Source of the DNA: Lonicera japonica
Lineage: Eukaryota; Streptophyta; Magnoliopsida; Dipsacales; Caprifoliaceae
DNA length: 64,000 nt
Assembly (NCBI GenBank): GCA_021464415.1
Contig: CM038470.1
Span: 7,390,394 to 7,454,393 of the forward strand
Direction: 5' to 3'
A program made the translations under genes and the position numbers. Below, piece after piece: positions 34,818-46,299 of this stretch. Under the pieces are notes generated by a model. The model was not told where the DNA came from. It saw only the letters and a list, made by a program, of their open reading frames with translations, and searched no databases. The number at the start of each line of letters is the position of its first letter. Within the stretch, counting starts at the first letter, position 1.

Positions 34818-35256
34818 TTTTTTTTTTAGATAAATGATTTTTTTTGAAATGAAGATATTAAATTAAATACGAGCAGAATCAACCGCCAACAAATCAAAAA
34901 TAAAAGGTGGGGTAACAGCCTCCTAGCACCCTCAATTAGGCATAAAACGAGCAGCCTTAACTAAAGCATGAGCCACTTGATTCACTGATCTACGCACAAA
35001 ACTGAAAAAATAGTTACCTAAATCCTGGGCAAGGATTTTACAATCTTTTATAATAGTACCACCATACGATGAGTTTTCGACAGCATTGCAGATGGCAGAT
35101 ATGAGCAGCAACGAATTTGACTCAATAAACACATTATTAATCTTTTGGGATTTGACCCAGCTCAAAGTTTCTCTAACACCCAGAACTTCAACTAGGAAGA
35201 AGTCTGGGGCTACTACTAAAAATCCATTAATAACTTTAATTATCTCCCACCTTACA
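34818..35256 (-). mobile_element. 5'-truncated LINE 3' end
   Basis: On the minus strand the element runs from a truncated coding start near 35256 to a 3' A-tail (T-run 34818-34827). TCTACCTT flanks it: at 35257-35264, and at 34812-34819 where it runs into the T-tract. That looks like a short target duplication. The coding part is the RNase H-like domain described in the next entry. Confidence 0.75.
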
Positions 35257-35270
35257 TCTACCTTAATCAC
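34932..35270 (-). pseudogene. LINE RNase H-like (RVT_3) domain fragment
   Basis: About 110 codons remain open, reading LVEVLGVRETLSWVKSQ, NNVFIESNSLLLISAI, GGTIIKDCKIL and FSFVRRSVNQVAHALVKAA. This is the RNase H-like domain found at the C-terminus of plant LINE ORF2. The start of the domain, with the first catalytic Asp, is missing because the copy is 5'-truncated. It stops at 34932, close to the LINE 3' tail. It is a remnant, not a host gene. Confidence 0.85.
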
Positions 35271-35559
35271 ATGTTTATTGTTACACTTATTTTTTTCACC
35301 TATTACTTTTCTTTACATTATAATATTTAGTTTTAAATTAAATCGTGTCAAACAAAGCGCAGTCTTTGCTAATGTTGTTTAAGACCATCACTCACGATAT
35401 TAAAAGATTTGTAAAATATTCCATGAATTAATTAAGAGAAAACTCAATGATTAGATTAAAGTTAAGTCTTTCCGGTAACAAGATCAAAATTTTACAACTT
35501 AACTACTATCAACTAGAACTTCAATGAATAAAAAAATAAAAAGAAATAAATAAAATAAA

Positions 35560-35560
35560 A

Positions 35561-35587
<27 letters not shown>
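35560..35587. repeat. (AG)n microsatellite
   Basis: About 13 AG units in the COL upstream region, a common feature of plant promoters and leaders. Confidence 0.95.
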
Positions 35588-35591
<4 letters not shown>

Positions 35592-35736
35592 AATGAACTT
35601 CAAAAAAATTGCTATAAAAGCTAAATCTTCCATGTCATCAATATTCTTTTCTTTGCAAAATCCAAATCATCAAAGACTACACACGTCAGAGGCCTTTGTA
35701 GCCACAAAAAATCAACTACCCTGAGAAAAAGAGCGC

Positions 35737-35742
35737 CACGTG
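35737..35742. promoter_or_regulatory. G-box CACGTG
   Basis: A perfect CACGTG about 800 bp upstream of the COL ATG. G-boxes bind HY5, PIF and ABF-type factors and are frequent in light-regulated BBX gene promoters. Use here is inferred. Confidence 0.5.
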
Positions 35743-35960
35743 CGATCCGAAGGTACAGTTCTACCAACTCTGAGCGGTCCCGACAAAATTGCACGGCTAA
35801 TTTCCTGCCGAAATCCGACTCGTTTTTTCCACTTATTTACTATCCGTGCCATCGCCCAAACTAGAGAGCGAGTAAAAGGGTGCGACCATACCAGATCTTT
35901 TTAAACAACTAGGCGCAGCCCACGTCACAATTCATTTCACCTGAACGGCTCAGATATTGC

Positions 35961-35966
35961 CACGTG
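35961..35966. promoter_or_regulatory. G-box CACGTG (GCCACGTGTC)
   Basis: A second perfect G-box about 590 bp upstream of the COL ATG. Its context GCCACGTGTC is a strong bZIP/PIF and ABRE-type site. Two G-boxes some 220 bp apart make light or ABA control plausible. Confidence 0.55.
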
Positions 35967-36551
35967 TCACAAACTTTAAGAAAATTACCTGAATAAATAC
36001 GAACAAAGTGACACTCAACTGACCTCCCCTCCAACAGTGCTCAGAAAAAAAGCTTAAATAATAATTGTTTTTTAGAGAGAAAGAGGTGTCTTTGGATCGA
36101 AATCAATTTTTGTTTAATGCCTTTTCAATGGATTCTCTGTTTCTAGACGTTGGCTGATGATTCTATGTTTTTGTTTATCTTAAAAAAAAAATAAAAAAAT
36201 ATTAAAATGTGGCGGGAATTTTGCCTCTTTTAATGGGAAGCTGGTAAGAAGTAGTTCCGATTCAGCTTTTTTTCAGGAAATCTGGTAAAGTTTGTTTGTT
36301 TATTTCTTTATTTGATTTGATTCTTAAAGCAATTGCCTATCGGCTACTACTGTTCAAATACTGGGTACTTTCCGTTTTCATGGAATCTGATGTTAATAAC
36401 GCTCTTGTTGATTATCAAATGATGTAGAAATTTTGGGTTTTAGGGATTTGAGGATTAAGAAGCAAAGTAGAGAGGTTTTTGAGATTGAATTATGTGAAAA
36501 ATAGGTAAAAAATAAAGTTGATGTTAATTGGGGTTTTGGGCAGTAGACTAT

Positions 36552-38797
36552 ATGGATCCTCTTTGTGAGTTTTGCGGAGTTGTGAGGGCAGTGGTGTATT
36601 GTAAATCAGATATGGCTCGGCTATGCTTACAGTGTGATGGTTGTGTGCATTCTGCTAATTCTTTGTCCCGTAGGCACCCTCGTTCCCTCATTTGCGACGA
36701 GTGTAACTCACAGCCTGCGATTGCGCGCTGTGTGGATGATAAAATGTCTCTGTGTCAGGGTTGTGAGTGGAGTGGCAATGGGTGCTCGGGTCAGGGCCAT
36801 CGAGTCCGGAAATTGAATTGTTATACTGGATGTCCCTCTATGCAAGAGCTTTCTAGACTTTGTTCTTCAAATCTTGAGTCGTGTTTCCTGAGCGGTGGCT
36901 CAGATGGTTCTGGTTCGGGTTCTTTTACTCAAATGAGTAGTTCACTGACTATAAACGAGAATTGCGGCTTGGAGACTAGAGGAAATGAGGAGTCTGTTGG
37001 GTTGGTTGCCAGTAGGTTGAACGAATTAGCCTCTGTTAAGTTTGAGCCTTGGGTCGATCCATTGCCAGTAATTCCACCCAATCCTAGTTATGTACCACCA
37101 CTGGTGAATGGAGATCACGGCATGTTATTTGAGGAATCAAACCTGCAAAAGGTGATCATGGCTTAGTAATGTTCCAAAAGTACTTAATATCAGTGTATTG
37201 ATGTATCCTTTCTTTATGTATATGTATATACTTCAGCATAGTCTTGCATTTATCTTTATGTGTACGTATATACTTCACCATGATGGTGAATATTCTGAAG
37301 GATTGACTTACTGCAAAATTGAACTAGTTTGTTCCGTTGCATTTTCTGCTATGACTGTTATGTCTAAGTTTTGGCTTGTTTTGCTTCAGCTGATGCCTAG
37401 TTCTTCCGATTTAAAGGATCTTGGACTTGATGAAGGTGATGATCTCTGTGAAGGAGTTAACATAGATGACGTCACACTGAACTTTGAGAGTAGTTACGAG
37501 TTATTTGGCTACTCACAGGGTCACCCTAGATACCAATGTGACGATGCAGCGCTGGATTGCATAGTAATGGAGAAAAACTTATCAGTTACTGAATCTAACA
37601 GTCATGTAGAAAATGCCATAGAGGTTCATCCCGAAACTACATTGCCTTTTCATTCTCATATTATTCGACTATATTTCATGTATAGTCATTTTATACACTA
37701 ATGTCTACATTAAGACAGCGAACTGCTTACTTATCTGGTGTATTTTATTAGTCAACATCATCAGGACAACAAGACTGCATGGGTTTTCAATCCTCGCAAG
37801 TTGCTGGATCGGCAAGTGTCATGCAGGCTATGAGTGGGAGTGCAAGTTGCATTCTTTTAAATCCGAGCAGCAATAGAAACATTGGCCTCAGCTTTCCAAC
37901 TGGGCAAGCTGCTTCAAACATGTCACTTTCGCTATCCAACATAACTGGAGAAAGTAGTGCCGCTGATTATCAAGATTGTGGGTTATCGCCAGTATTTATG
38001 ACGGGCGACTCGCCTTGGGAATCAAGTTTGGAAACTAGTTGTCCACAGGCAAGGGATAAAGCTAAGATGAGATACAAGGAGAAAAAGAAAACACGCACGT
38101 ATGTGTTTAAACAGAACTTTTGGATCTTTGGATCATATAAAAAAGATACGTAACATGCTCTTCATGATATAAACTGAAATTCTTTTATTCGGTGTTCAAA
38201 ATAATACGTTACAAAGTTTATGTGATCCGGGTCTAGTCCAGTAAGATATCGTCTGCTTTGATCCAAAAGCAGCTTCGTTTTGCTTTTATCCCCAAAAAGC
38301 CTCTTTATAGGAAGGACTAGTGACCACATATATAGCACATTACCACACACTCAGGCGATGTGAGGCATAACTCCCATAGTGTGTAACTTGCTAACATCTC
38401 CTGGAGCTAGACCAAGGCATGTGCGACAGCCGCCTACTACCCCAGTGTCTTTACAATTTCCCTTATAAATAAAGCACTATATATATTTTTAGTCCACGAA
38501 AAAATTGAAACAAATTAACTTTTGGGTTAGTACGATTTAAACAAGAGTAAATGGTCGCACATGATTTCTATCTTTGAAGCTCTTTTTCTTTGCGTGATCA
38601 AGAGTTTTGTCATTCTAGAATTCTAGTTCACAACTTAACAAGATTTAGTGCTTGTGATGGCCAGGTTTGGTAAACAAATACGATATGCTTCTCGTAAAGC
38701 TAGAGCTGATACTAGAAAACGCGTGAAAGGAAGGTTTGTGAAGGCCGGTGAAGCGTATGACTATGACCCTCTTGTAATAAGGGATAGGAATTTCTGA
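36552..38797 (+). CDS. COL12: CONSTANS-like B-box/CCT protein (COL11/COL12, BBX9/BBX10 type)
   Basis: Four exons, 36552-37151, 37390-37623, 37752-38098 and 38665-38797, give 437 residues. The first B-box runs from [13 protein letters not shown] to [11 protein letters not shown] (about residues 5-42). The second, [13 protein letters not shown] to [11 protein letters not shown], is the diverged form of the COL9-COL15 group. Mid-protein motifs [20 protein letters not shown] and MEKNLSVTE are typical of this clade. The C-terminal CCT domain ([31 protein letters not shown]) is split by the last intron after its TR-AC codon part. Proteins of this group are nuclear regulators of flowering and light responses; Arabidopsis COL12 represses flowering and is a COP1 target. 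The start is chosen at the ATG of MDPLCEFC, as upstream codons lack ATG. Confidence 0.92.
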
Positions 38798-41182
38798 TTC
38801 AAATCCACTGGATTACACTCCATTTCTTGCAGATACGTGGTTGGATATGGTATGAATATCTTCTTTCATACAAACACAGAGAGAGACTATTAACTTGTAG
38901 TATGCTAGAAATGAATCCTCCCATTGAAGATATGGTTCCATCTAAACTCTGCAACCTGGGTTAATTGACTAGTTGCTTTAAAGACTATTATTCCCCTTCC
39001 TTTCTCTCTTTGTAATTATCTAAATATCTTCAATTTTCTTTCCTAGTTTCACACCATTAATCATCAATGAAAACAAAGAACCTGCACAGGTTTCTAGTGC
39101 TTTTTTCCATAGATTCTCCAGCTGGTGATAATCATGTTTCATCTATGCATTTACAGATCTTACTGTTGCTCAGGCTTTTAAATCAGTCGGGAAATTGTGA
39201 ACAGTGGAACAATCATTGACATCTTTGATAACATGGGTACTGCCTCACCTATCATTGTTCATGGTGGTGTCCTTACATTTTCACCCAATAAATAATGGTA
39301 TTTTAATCTTAAACAAGTGTTTACTCTTGCTCTAGTACTCAAGTGCCATTAAGAATATCACATATATCAACGGGGGTTGGCAAAGGGGTTGGCCTCATGC
39401 CCACCCCACCATGCTTCGAGCCTTGGGAACCCAGTTCCCTCCCCCTACTCCCAAAGGTGTATCCATATACTATTTCTATTAGGAAAAAAGGTCATATATA
39501 TCAACTTCGCATGAATTGGGATTTGGAACCCCCCCCCCCCCACCCCTCCAAACGAAAAAAAGAAAAGAAGTTAATTTGTTGTTACTATTATGCTTGTGTC
39601 ACAAAAAGCCCCAAGAATACCCCTTCTAAAGGACACTTAAGGGAGTTGTTGCAGTGCAGTGCATGTAAAGCATTTTCTTTAAGATGTACATGTAAAGCTG
39701 AAGATGGTTTCTCTGCCCAAAAACCACGGCTGGTCCTGAGGATGTGAGGCATTGACAATTGCACAGGGTTATTGATGCAATAAACGTTTCTGGAACTTAT
39801 GCAAAGGCCCCAATATTTTAAACACTGTATTAGAATAAAGCCCAAAAAGTATGTTTTGTGTGGAAAAAGTGCTCCTGTCTCAATCTTTGTATGGGGCCGT
39901 AATATCTCTGGATCGGCCCTCCCAAAAGCCATGTTTCTCTGCCACTGTAGTAAAGTTCAAGGTGTATTTTTGTACTTCAGCCATGTTTCTCTGCTACTGT
40001 AGTAAAGTTCAAGGTGTATTTTTTGTACTTTACCCTAAACTAAATTCTTCTTCCCAATTTACTAATCATTTGGCATTGTTTGTTTTTCTTCTGCTTTTTG
40101 AAGGACTGCCAGTCTGGAGATAACACTCAATGAAGGACTTTCACGCACGGTGCTGATCTTTTACGTGGGGCATTCTTATTGCCTCCACCACTCTTTTTCC
40201 GTGAGGCATTTTTGTTTTATCACTAGTCAATTTTGATCTTGTTAGGTACATTTATCAGTAAACCCGTTTTTGTTCCACATAATAAGCTTCATCTGAGAAT
40301 GAATATAAAGTTCCAGTATTTATATATATATATATATATATCTGGGCAATACAAATAAAGAACTTCAGAACAGGCTAAGGAATCAAGCTCCATAGTTGAA
40401 GCTTTCATATGGGGGAGATGATCAGGATCTAGAGAGAGAGACTTGTTGCGAGTTCTAGGCATTTTGCTTAAATTTTGGTTAGCTTGAAGGGAGTATTCGG
40501 AAATTGTATAGAATTTCTCATTAACCGGAGCGCTGGCCATCATTCTTTATTTATCAAACAATAAAAACTTCATTCTCACTTTTGGATGCATGTAAGCAAA
40601 TTTGTTGCAGATACTTTTAGTTCATTTCCTTCTAGCAATAAGCATAATTGCTTTGGCAATAATAACAGCGGTAATTATTGCCCCTCTGAGATTACAGCTA
40701 TTCTGAGGCATAGCAAAAAGTGTATTTATATCTCTCTCTATATATATCTGTATGAGAAGCGATACCTCAGGTTACACTGAACTTTCAGTACAAGACAGAC
40801 AAAATAGTGCATTGCTATTATTCCAAGTAGTTTTGGCTACCACAAGAGCAAATAGTGCATTGCGTCATTGTACTAATGTACTTTATGCATAAAGATTACA
40901 TATTGCTCTAGCAGAAGATTTAATTCTTCTTTGTCAACAGAGCTACCCAATATCACAGCACATGTATTTGTGCTCTTCGTCTGTTGGGTTATAATGTTAT
41001 TAATATGATCCTGATGCTGAAAATTTGAGATCACCCACTAAACCAATAAATTTCACCACCCTCTGTCCAAAAAACCAAAAAAAAATATACTCGGAACTAA
41101 AATTAAAATACACCAGTACACAATCTGAAATCCAAACAACCTAAAATCACAATAGTACAAAGAGAAAAAAGAAAATAAACGA
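38798..41182. other. Convergent intergenic region between COL and BBX microProtein genes
   Basis: The two genes face each other across 2.4 kb, so both 3' UTRs lie here. A C-run at 39529-39541, a 52-bp tandem duplication at 39927-40030 and an (AT)n tract at 40319-40341 are present. A modest open frame on the minus strand at 40289-40543 resembles nothing I know. No transposon ends were recognised. Confidence 0.5.
39927..40030. repeat. 52-bp tandem duplication
   Basis: Two adjacent, almost identical 52-bp units start AGCCATGTTTCTCTGC at 39927 and 39979. They differ by single bases and a T-run length. They lie downstream of the COL gene. Confidence 0.9.
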
Positions 41183-41536
41183 TTAAAGAAAAAGGAAAGG
41201 CATTTTAGGTGTTCCATGGCCCTCTTCGTCATTTGAATTACACACTCGTCTCTCAGGGCAACTAACAATGATCGGAAGAACCACCTCGAGATCAGCTCCG
41301 ATGAGGTAACGGTGTGTGAGATTCCGACAAGTGTGGCAAATCAAGCACCTGATGTGCCTCTGGGCTAAAAAATTAGCACTGTGAACCCATTTATCGCATT
41401 TTTTACACAAATAAGCGTCATCGGCCTGGCAATATAACGAGGCCTCTGAATTACAGAGATCACAAGATACTGAAACAGCCTCTTTGAGGCATTTACTGCC
41501 CCGATTTTTTCTCTCTTCTTCTCTTCCTCTACACAT
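41183..41536 (-). CDS. BBX31: B-box microProtein (BBX30/BBX31, miP1-like)
   Basis: This single-exon gene encodes 117 residues starting MCRGREEERKNRG, the family's characteristic MCRG start. It holds one B-box (CDLCNSEASLYCQADDAYLC, then CDKWVHSANFLAQRH, about residues 26-61). A conserved stretch RCLICHTCRNLTHR and VVLPI follows. The C-terminus is KMPFLFL, the PF(V/L)FL motif that in Arabidopsis miP1a/miP1b recruits TOPLESS. There is no CCT domain, so it cannot bind CCAAT-type targets itself. Arabidopsis homologues bind CONSTANS and delay flowering, and act in photomorphogenesis and UV-B responses. It is convergent with the COL gene 2.4 kb away, whose first B-box shares VHSAN and RH. A TATA box lies 45 bp upstream of the ATG. 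Confidence 0.95.
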   Translation of the reverse strand: MCRGREEERKNRGSKCLKEAVSVSCDLCNSEASLYCQADDAYLCKKCDKWVHSANFLAQRHIRCLICHTCRNLTHRYLIGADLEVVLPIIVSCPERRVCNSNDEEGHGTPKMPFLFL

Positions 41537-44500
41537 TTTCTAGAATGGAATATAGAGTGGTTGAGAGGTTGGAGATCGGATATATATAGGCAAATTATAA
41601 CGAGACTAAGCATGTGGTTGCTACATGCAGTTCACATGAATGAATTATGACCCTAGAATTTTTTATGTAATTACATAATGCCACTGTAAAACAACTACAG
41701 ATTCCGTATTTTTTGCAAACTTTATGGGCACTTTTTTTTTTACATTAAATTAAATATAGTAGAGAAGATAATAAATGGGTAGTTGGTTTACTTTTAGCAA
41801 AATAGTTAAGTACGTGTCCTTTTAGTTGAATGGAGAATTCAAAATTTGGGATCTCTCCAATGTGGATACAAATTTATAACTATTTTATGAAATAGGTTGA
41901 TAAGGGTTCAAGTTTTTTTAACTACTTTATTAAGGTTGTAGGAGTTTAACTAGTGGTAATATAAAAATGGTACTTAATTTGTGAGATCATCTACGATATT
42001 GTTGAAACGCATGAATAATTATACACTTATCTTGTAATTAATTGTTATTTTTTCACTTATTTCTCCCAAGCTAATTGTGATAGTGTGTAATCAAGAAGAG
42101 AAACTTGAGTGGGTCTATTGAATCAAAAAGCTAATTAGTATTTTAAGGCAAGGAGAAAAAAAACTAATAATAGTAATTGTACTAAACCCCCTAATTAACT
42201 TTATAAGATAGCTTGAAGAGATGTGGTTATGATTTTTTTCCCCTCGTTTGTTGAGTGGTTACCAAGTCAATTCCGTAACTAATGAAGAAGGTAGTTTGTA
42301 TGGCCTAAAATTAAAGCAAATTTTCTAGCGGGACCCAAATACCCTGATGGAGAGAGTATTATATTAAATATTTTATAAATTAAAAAAAATTATAAATCAT
42401 TTAATACGTATTTTTTTATTTTTTATCATGGACTCCTACCTTATTCCATTTGACGGAGAAAACTGTGGGACGGCTCTAGCTTTGAGGATGAGAAGTGAGG
42501 AGATATTTGAGTTTTTGTGCCGAAATTTTGATGCCAATTATTTCAAAGATCCAATTGATTAATGATACGTGTAAAGAAGAGAGTGGAATCTTATTTTTAT
42601 ATGGATTTACAAATGTTGGGTTGTGAAGTTAGTGAGTGGTGTGTGGCGGTGCCTTGAAAGCTTTAAAGATGTCTTATGTGCCACCCAAATGTACGTGTGT
42701 TTTGATTGGCTAGCTTGTTCCTTCAAGCATTGAATTTGAAGGTCGTACGCTTAGGCCACAAACCACTTTTATTTTTTGTGTGTCTGAGCCACACACAATC
42801 ACACATAAATAGTAAGCATTTCTTGTCCCCATGTATGAACCAAAAGCTATAATTCACGTCGACAAGGTGAACGAGAAAGATATTAATTTGACGATTAAAA
42901 TGAGGGTAAGCATCAAAATTTTGTATAGTAATTTGCAGCAAATATTTTTGTTCCGCATTGTTTACATCCGTATATTAAATTTAGTAGTGTTTATGATACC
43001 ATCCATGTCTCCAGCAGATTATTTTCAAATATATTTTTTAGTATCGATAAATTATATATCTTATATATTTATATTATATATAAAGCTTGAGTCTACATTA
43101 TGTATAAAGGGTAAGGACAGATTTTAGTCCATCCGTAAAACGACAAAATTACTATTTTCACACAAAATATTATAATAAAATAGTATTAATACATAGACTT
43201 GAACCCATGACTTATTAATGAAAAGTCCCCTTTAATTACCACTAAACGAATTTTCATCATATATTTCTAGTGTGCCCCGAGAATAGTACATAATATTGCT
43301 TTTTTATATATTTTTTTAACATTTGTATATCTTTTTTTGAATTATATTGATAAAATTTATGATCCTTCTTAATTCTTTCCGGTGCCAATCAATATTATTA
43401 CTATACTATAAGATCGTTAAAATATTTATCAATTCAAAAATCATTAATTGTATAGATTGTGTTCTTTTTACAAAATTTTAAAATTGTGTGATTTGATAAA
43501 TCATCAGATTTTAAAATCTCATCATTTTTAATTTAGGTGTTCTTTTAAAAAAAATTAATTTTTTTCAAAATACCATAATACAAGTTGAGTTTAAGTGAGA
43601 TTTTTATCCATTTAAGTATTTTAGTTCGAGAGAAAAAGTCTCAATAACCAATAATAATTGAGAGATAGCATTAAAAAGAGATTGATCAAATTCAATCTCT
43701 GTAATTCAATACGGGATTCCAAAATCCCAATTTTTTGAACGGATTTTGAAATCACGTAATTGTTAGGATTTTCAAAATTTTACGGAATTTTAAAATATTG
43801 ACACTTATCCCAAAACAACACTCCTAAATTACATAAAATTTACCAAATTTTATGTCAAAATCGCGTGAAAAGAATATACCCATAATGATTTCGAGAAATA
43901 AAATATATTTTATAGGCACAATGAAGGGTCAAATAAATTATAAATTTTGATGCAGTAGTACGAATTTAAGTTATCAAGTCCTGCATAAACCTATAAATTG
44001 TTGATTACGTTTTAAAATAACTCTTCCATCCAATTGAGTTATCAAGTCCCGTATAATAAATCCATGTGCAATGCACATGACCAGAGGCAGAATCATGGAG
44101 AATGAGAGCATAGCCTTTTTTTTTTTTCTTACCTTCCGAGTTCTGGTTCAACTGATTTTTTTTATTATCTCATATTCTTATTACAAAATTCGTCTTAATG
44201 TTTCTAATAATTATGAACATAACCATAAAGTTTAAAAACTCTAAAAAAGATTCCTTAAAACTTTTTAAATACTTTATATGCTCGTTGTTTTCTGAAAATA
44301 CATAGGGAGTCACTCGTCCACATCCTTGCACATGACTAATTTTAGGACTTTTTCAAGTTACACCCTTATCATTAATTAGGGTATATTCGTGCTAGATGGT
44401 TTGATAAAATGAATAAAATCCAATACACTAGAGAAATAAAATCAGTTCATTGTATCTCACAATCCAATCCGGTGTAAAATTTTTTTAAAAAAGGAAAAAA

Positions 44501-44725
44501 CTCAAAACTTAGATTGGGTCTTCAATTTGTAAATAGTAAAAATTCGACCAAACCACACTTCAATTTGTTTATTTTTAACCATGTTGTTATTTTTCCTTCC
44601 TATTAATATGGATATAACATTGTTTTTAACGAAATATGGCATAGATTTTTTAGCAAGCCATTCTTACATTTTTTTTTGATATCTAGTCTTACACACAGTT
44701 TTTTGTTTATTAATTTCTATTTGGA
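41537..44725. other. BBX microProtein promoter and AT-rich DNA
   Basis: The first kilobase is upstream of the microProtein gene. It holds a TATA box and scattered ACGT cores (about 41811 and 42692), but no full G-box. From about 42900 the DNA is very AT-rich with several long A/T runs and no recognised gene. Dispersed phrases around 43440-43870 hint at decayed MITEs, without clear ends. Confidence 0.45.
41581..41588 (-). promoter_or_regulatory. TATA box of the BBX microProtein gene
   Basis: On the minus strand CCTATATATA lies 45 bp upstream of the ATG at 41536, placing a start site about 20 bp before the ATG and predicting a very short 5' UTR. Confidence 0.6.
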
Positions 44726-46065
44726 TTAATTACATTTTAGTACATTGTACTTACACCCATTTTTCATTTGATACATTATACATTTTTTTTTTCAAATATA
44801 ACGATTTTCTTTCTGTTTGTTTGTAATTGAGACATCCGATATCTTTGCCTTCTAACACCGTTCAAGAAATATGACGTGGCATTCCATTTGACATTTCAAA
44901 TTGCCAATGAAGCAGCCACATTGACACACAGTCAGGTAAAAGAAAAAAAATAAAAAACAAAAATGGAAAAGGCAGAAAAAAACCTCACCCTTACCCTTAC
45001 CTTCTCATTCTCTATCTTCCTCTTCATTCTCTTCCTTCGCTCTCACTACTAATTTGGATACACAGTTAGCCAACTTCGATATCTTCGTCTTCCTTCTCTC
45101 TCACTATCATCTCCGGCACCTCCACCAAATCTTCTTCGGCAACCCTTTCTCTCCTCTTTCTCCTCTTTCCACCTCACCCTCCATACGCCCAAACCCATTT
45201 CCATATTTTGGGATTTCTCACAAGGGCACTTATTATTAAGCATTTAAAGTGGAAATTCAGGGGAAATGAATAATGTAAATGGACGGAACTGAAATTCGTG
45301 TCTCGTGGGACGTATAGAATTGATTTTTTGATTTGGGTTGTTTGGGTCGTACATAGGTGAGACTTTGTCTCTTTGTTGCTTGATTTGGGTTGATTTTGGT
45401 CTCGTAGGGCATAACTAAATTGAAGTTGTTTGATTAAGGAGAAATGGAGATGATGACGGTAATGGTGGTTGGCGACTACGAGAAAAAATCAAGCAGTCAA
45501 CACAGTTGTGTTGACGACATTCGCCAGCCACTTCACCATTTTTCCTCTACATCCGATTTAATTCAATTGTTGTTCTAATTAATTTTGGATTAACTACATA
45601 TATATTGCCCAGCCACAAGAATCAAACCCCTGCCAAAACCAATATATACAGATATAGATACACATATATATACACATATAATATATATGTACATATTATA
45701 TATACACAACTTCTTCTACTTCGAAGAGGTTCGTTTCAATTTTTCCTTGCCATTCTTCTTTTTCATCATCGAATCCGCTTAATCGAAGCTCTGAGTTTTA
45801 CAACGATCTCCATAACCGAATTGGCGATGGCCTTTTCTCCATTTTAATTTTTCCATTTTTTTCTTTATTTGACTGTGTGTCAATGTGGCTGCTTCATTGC
45901 CAATTTGAAATGCCATATCATATTTCTTTAACGGTGTTAGGAAGCAAATATAATGGATGTCTCAATTGCAAACAAATAAAAAGAAAGTTGTTATAGTTGA
46001 AAAAAAAATGTACAATGTATTGAATGGAAAATGGATGTAAGTACAATGTACTAAAATGTAGTTAA
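44726..46065. mobile_element. Element with terminal inverted repeats of about 200 bp (MULE-like)
   Basis: The blocks 44726-44940 and 45865-46065 are imperfect inverted copies of each other, starting TTAATTACATTTTAGTACAT and TTAACTACATTTTAGTACAT. Long inverted repeats are typical of Mutator-like elements. The interior (45000-45840) is richer in C and T, with a coding-like stretch at 45054-45239 (no family recognised), so it may hold captured host DNA. It encodes no transposase. The flanking duplication could not be read clearly. Confidence 0.75.
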
Positions 46066-46124
46066 TATTTTTTATTTTTTAAAATAAAAAAGTACCAAAA
46101 AATTATAGGTATGATAATAAATTA

Positions 46125-46290
46125 GGGTAGTAATAACACATACCCTGAGGGCACATGTTAAAGACCTAAATATAGAAATAATAAAAGCCCAACATGCATT
46201 TAATGCTACACTGATTTTCATGTAAGCTCTAATTTCTTTTTATATTTAGGTCTTTAACATGTGCCCTTAGGGCACATGTTATCATTGCCC
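46125..46290. mobile_element. 166-bp MITE with perfect 9-bp target duplication
   Basis: The ends GGGTAGTAATAACACATACC and, inverted, GGGCAATGATAACATGTGCC continue as inverted repeats of about 54 bp that both include GGGCACATGTTAAAGACCTA. AATAAATTA flanks both sides (46116-46124 and 46291-46299). A 9-bp duplication suits a Mutator-type MITE. The element is nearly all inverted repeat and could fold into a hairpin if transcribed. Confidence 0.92.
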
Positions 46291-46299
46291 AATAAATTA

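Larger units (their letters stand above)
35271..36551 (+). other. Promoter and 5' leader region of the COL gene
   Basis: This region upstream of the COL start codon has a (GA)n tract at 35560-35587 and two G-boxes. From about 36050 it has the mixed, T-rich look of a plant 5' UTR with an intron. A possible 5' UTR intron would end at the AG of GGGCAG (36538-36543), 9 bp before the ATG at 36552. Confidence 0.5.

Noticed and set aside
37198..37389. Continuation of the COL coding frame through 37198-37389
   Set aside because: This is intron 1: exon 1 ends with a GT donor at 37152 and the frame hits a stop at 37164; exon 2 resumes after CAG at 37389 with family sequence.
40289..40543. 84-codon open frame starting MMASAPVNEKF
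   Set aside because: It ends in translated (AT)n microsatellite (IYIYIY), matches no family I know, and lies in the 3' intergenic region between two real genes.
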